A stretch of DNA of 64,000 bases from positions 1 to 64,000 of the forward strand of contig VFIW01000007.1 of the NCBI GenBank assembly GCA_006386115.1. The letters are read 5' to 3'. A program made the position numbers and the translations under genes. Numbering within the stretch: position 1 is the stretch's first letter; every line of letters starts with the position of its first letter. This DNA comes from Globisporangium splendens (Eukaryota; Oomycota; Peronosporomycetes; Pythiales; Pythiaceae). Under the pieces are notes generated by a model. The model saw nothing but the letters and a program-made list of their open reading frames with translations. It ran no database searches and was not told the origin of the DNA. Shown one piece after another: positions 63,456 to 64,000 of this stretch.

Positions 63456-64000
63456 TTACCAGGAGCCTCCGAACTCCGACTTGGTGTTCACAAAGAGCGA
63501 AAAGTCCCACTTGGTGTCCAGCTTCGTCGGCTCGCTGATCTGCACGCCGTCGGCGCTGACCTTGGAGAACTGAATGCGGTTAATCGTACGGCAGTCGCGG
63601 TAGAAGCACACACGCATGCAGTCTTCCAGGATCTTGCGCGCCTCGTCCTCCTCCAGGTCTTCTCGCCAGTACTTGCGCAGCAGCGGCATGCCCAAGTGGT
63701 GGCCGAAGCCCGTCGCGATGAAGTCGCCTTCAAATGCCAATCCGATCATGTTCACCTGGCCCAAGAACGGCTTCTTCGACTCTGGGTGCAGCCCCGCGAC
63801 CACCACGGTGTTCCACAGCGGGTCGAATTTGTTGCGACGGTGGTAAAAGAGGCGCTGCAGGTAGTGGTAGATCTCTGGCGCCGTCATATCGCAGCCGTCA
63901 TCCTGGTTGAAGTCGTACACCTCGAGCTCGTCCAACTTGTCCTGCACGAACTGGAAGTCGCTGAAGTCGCCGCCAGCGCCGATGAGCGTCGTGTTGTGCA
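63456..64000 (-). CDS. PSMB4: 20S proteasome subunit beta-7 (PSMB4), 5' part beyond the window
   Basis: The frame is open from the right edge to the TGA/TAA-side stop at 63456; about 181 residues are visible, without the N-terminus. A non-catalytic beta subunit of the proteasome core. Landmarks follow PSMB4 in order: TTLIGAGGDFSDFQFVQDKL, PEIYHYLQRLFYHRRNKFDP, LWNTVVVAGLHPESKKPFLG, QVNMIGLAFEGDFIATGFG, MPLLRKYW, ARKILEDCMRVCFYRDCRTI and NRIQFSKVSADGVQI. No intron is in the visible part. Confidence 0.93.
   Translation of the reverse strand, partial: HNTTLIGAGGDFSDFQFVQDKLDELEVYDFNQDDGCDMTAPEIYHYLQRLFYHRRNKFDPLWNTVVVAGLHPESKKPFLGQVNMIGLAFEGDFIATGFGHHLGMPLLRKYWREDLEEDEARKILEDCMRVCFYRDCRTINRIQFSKVSADGVQISEPTKLDTKWDFSLFVNTKSEFGGSW

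Overview
The window reads as nuclear DNA of an oomycete (Pythium/Phytophthora type; inferred, not proven). The evidence is intron-poor, tightly packed genes with GT-AG introns of about 45-120 nt, very short intergenic gaps, initiator-like pyrimidine-rich start sites, and chromodomain Gypsy elements and RNase H-bearing LINEs of the kind known from oomycetes. There are two parts: a nested retrotransposon cluster (1 to about 25.5 kb) and a gene-dense euchromatic block (about 25.7-64 kb).

Retrotransposon cluster. A Ty1/Copia element (1-1818) sits head-on in a second, inverted Copia integrase (1819-2881). Next come a solo LTR (2882-3525), a Gypsy 3'-end remnant (3526-4676), and a full-length chromodomain Gypsy, 'Gypsy-1' (4677-12333, 650-bp LTRs). 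Right of it lies the 5' end of an inverted Gypsy, 'Gypsy-3' (12334-13943), then a second chromodomain Gypsy, 'Gypsy-2' (13944-25488). The 3' LTR of Gypsy-2 is split by a 5'-truncated LINE (21372-25337) flanked by a perfect 15-bp target-site duplication. Two features stand out. First, in both Gypsy-1 and Gypsy-2 gag ends in a canonical -1 frameshift signal: slippery A AAA AAC, an 8-9 nt spacer, and a stem-loop over the gag stop. A base pair of that stem has changed in compensating fashion between the elements, and pol lies in exactly the -1 frame. Second, both elements carry a long antisense ORF (388 and 564 codons). It starts in or near the 3' LTR region, reads back through the chromodomain and the disordered integrase-chromodomain linker, and stops just at or just past the end of the structured integrase module. 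The two antisense products share a core motif and a C-terminal coiled coil, and a third relic occurs in the remnant at 3642-3974. This antisense gene is my best candidate for an undescribed system.

Gene block, left to right: UPF3 (nonsense-mediated decay), RAB28-like GTPase, a predicted PD-(D/E)XK nuclease with a SUMO-interacting motif, a TPR-like protein, an ABCC transporter, a 7-TM protein, an anoctamin fused to a C2 domain, a C2/coiled-coil protein, EED (PRC2), COX19, a GNAT acetyltransferase, a sphingomyelin-synthase-like enzyme, CAF-1 p60, a small membrane protein, a p24/TMED cargo receptor, an organellar-type tyrosyl-tRNA synthetase, a CBS-domain protein, a MATE transporter, a ZCCHC10-like protein and the 3' part of proteasome beta-7 (PSMB4). 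These are housekeeping and chromatin genes with no operon logic. Several apparent frameshifts lie in homopolymers, so some gene breaks may be assembly errors rather than biology.
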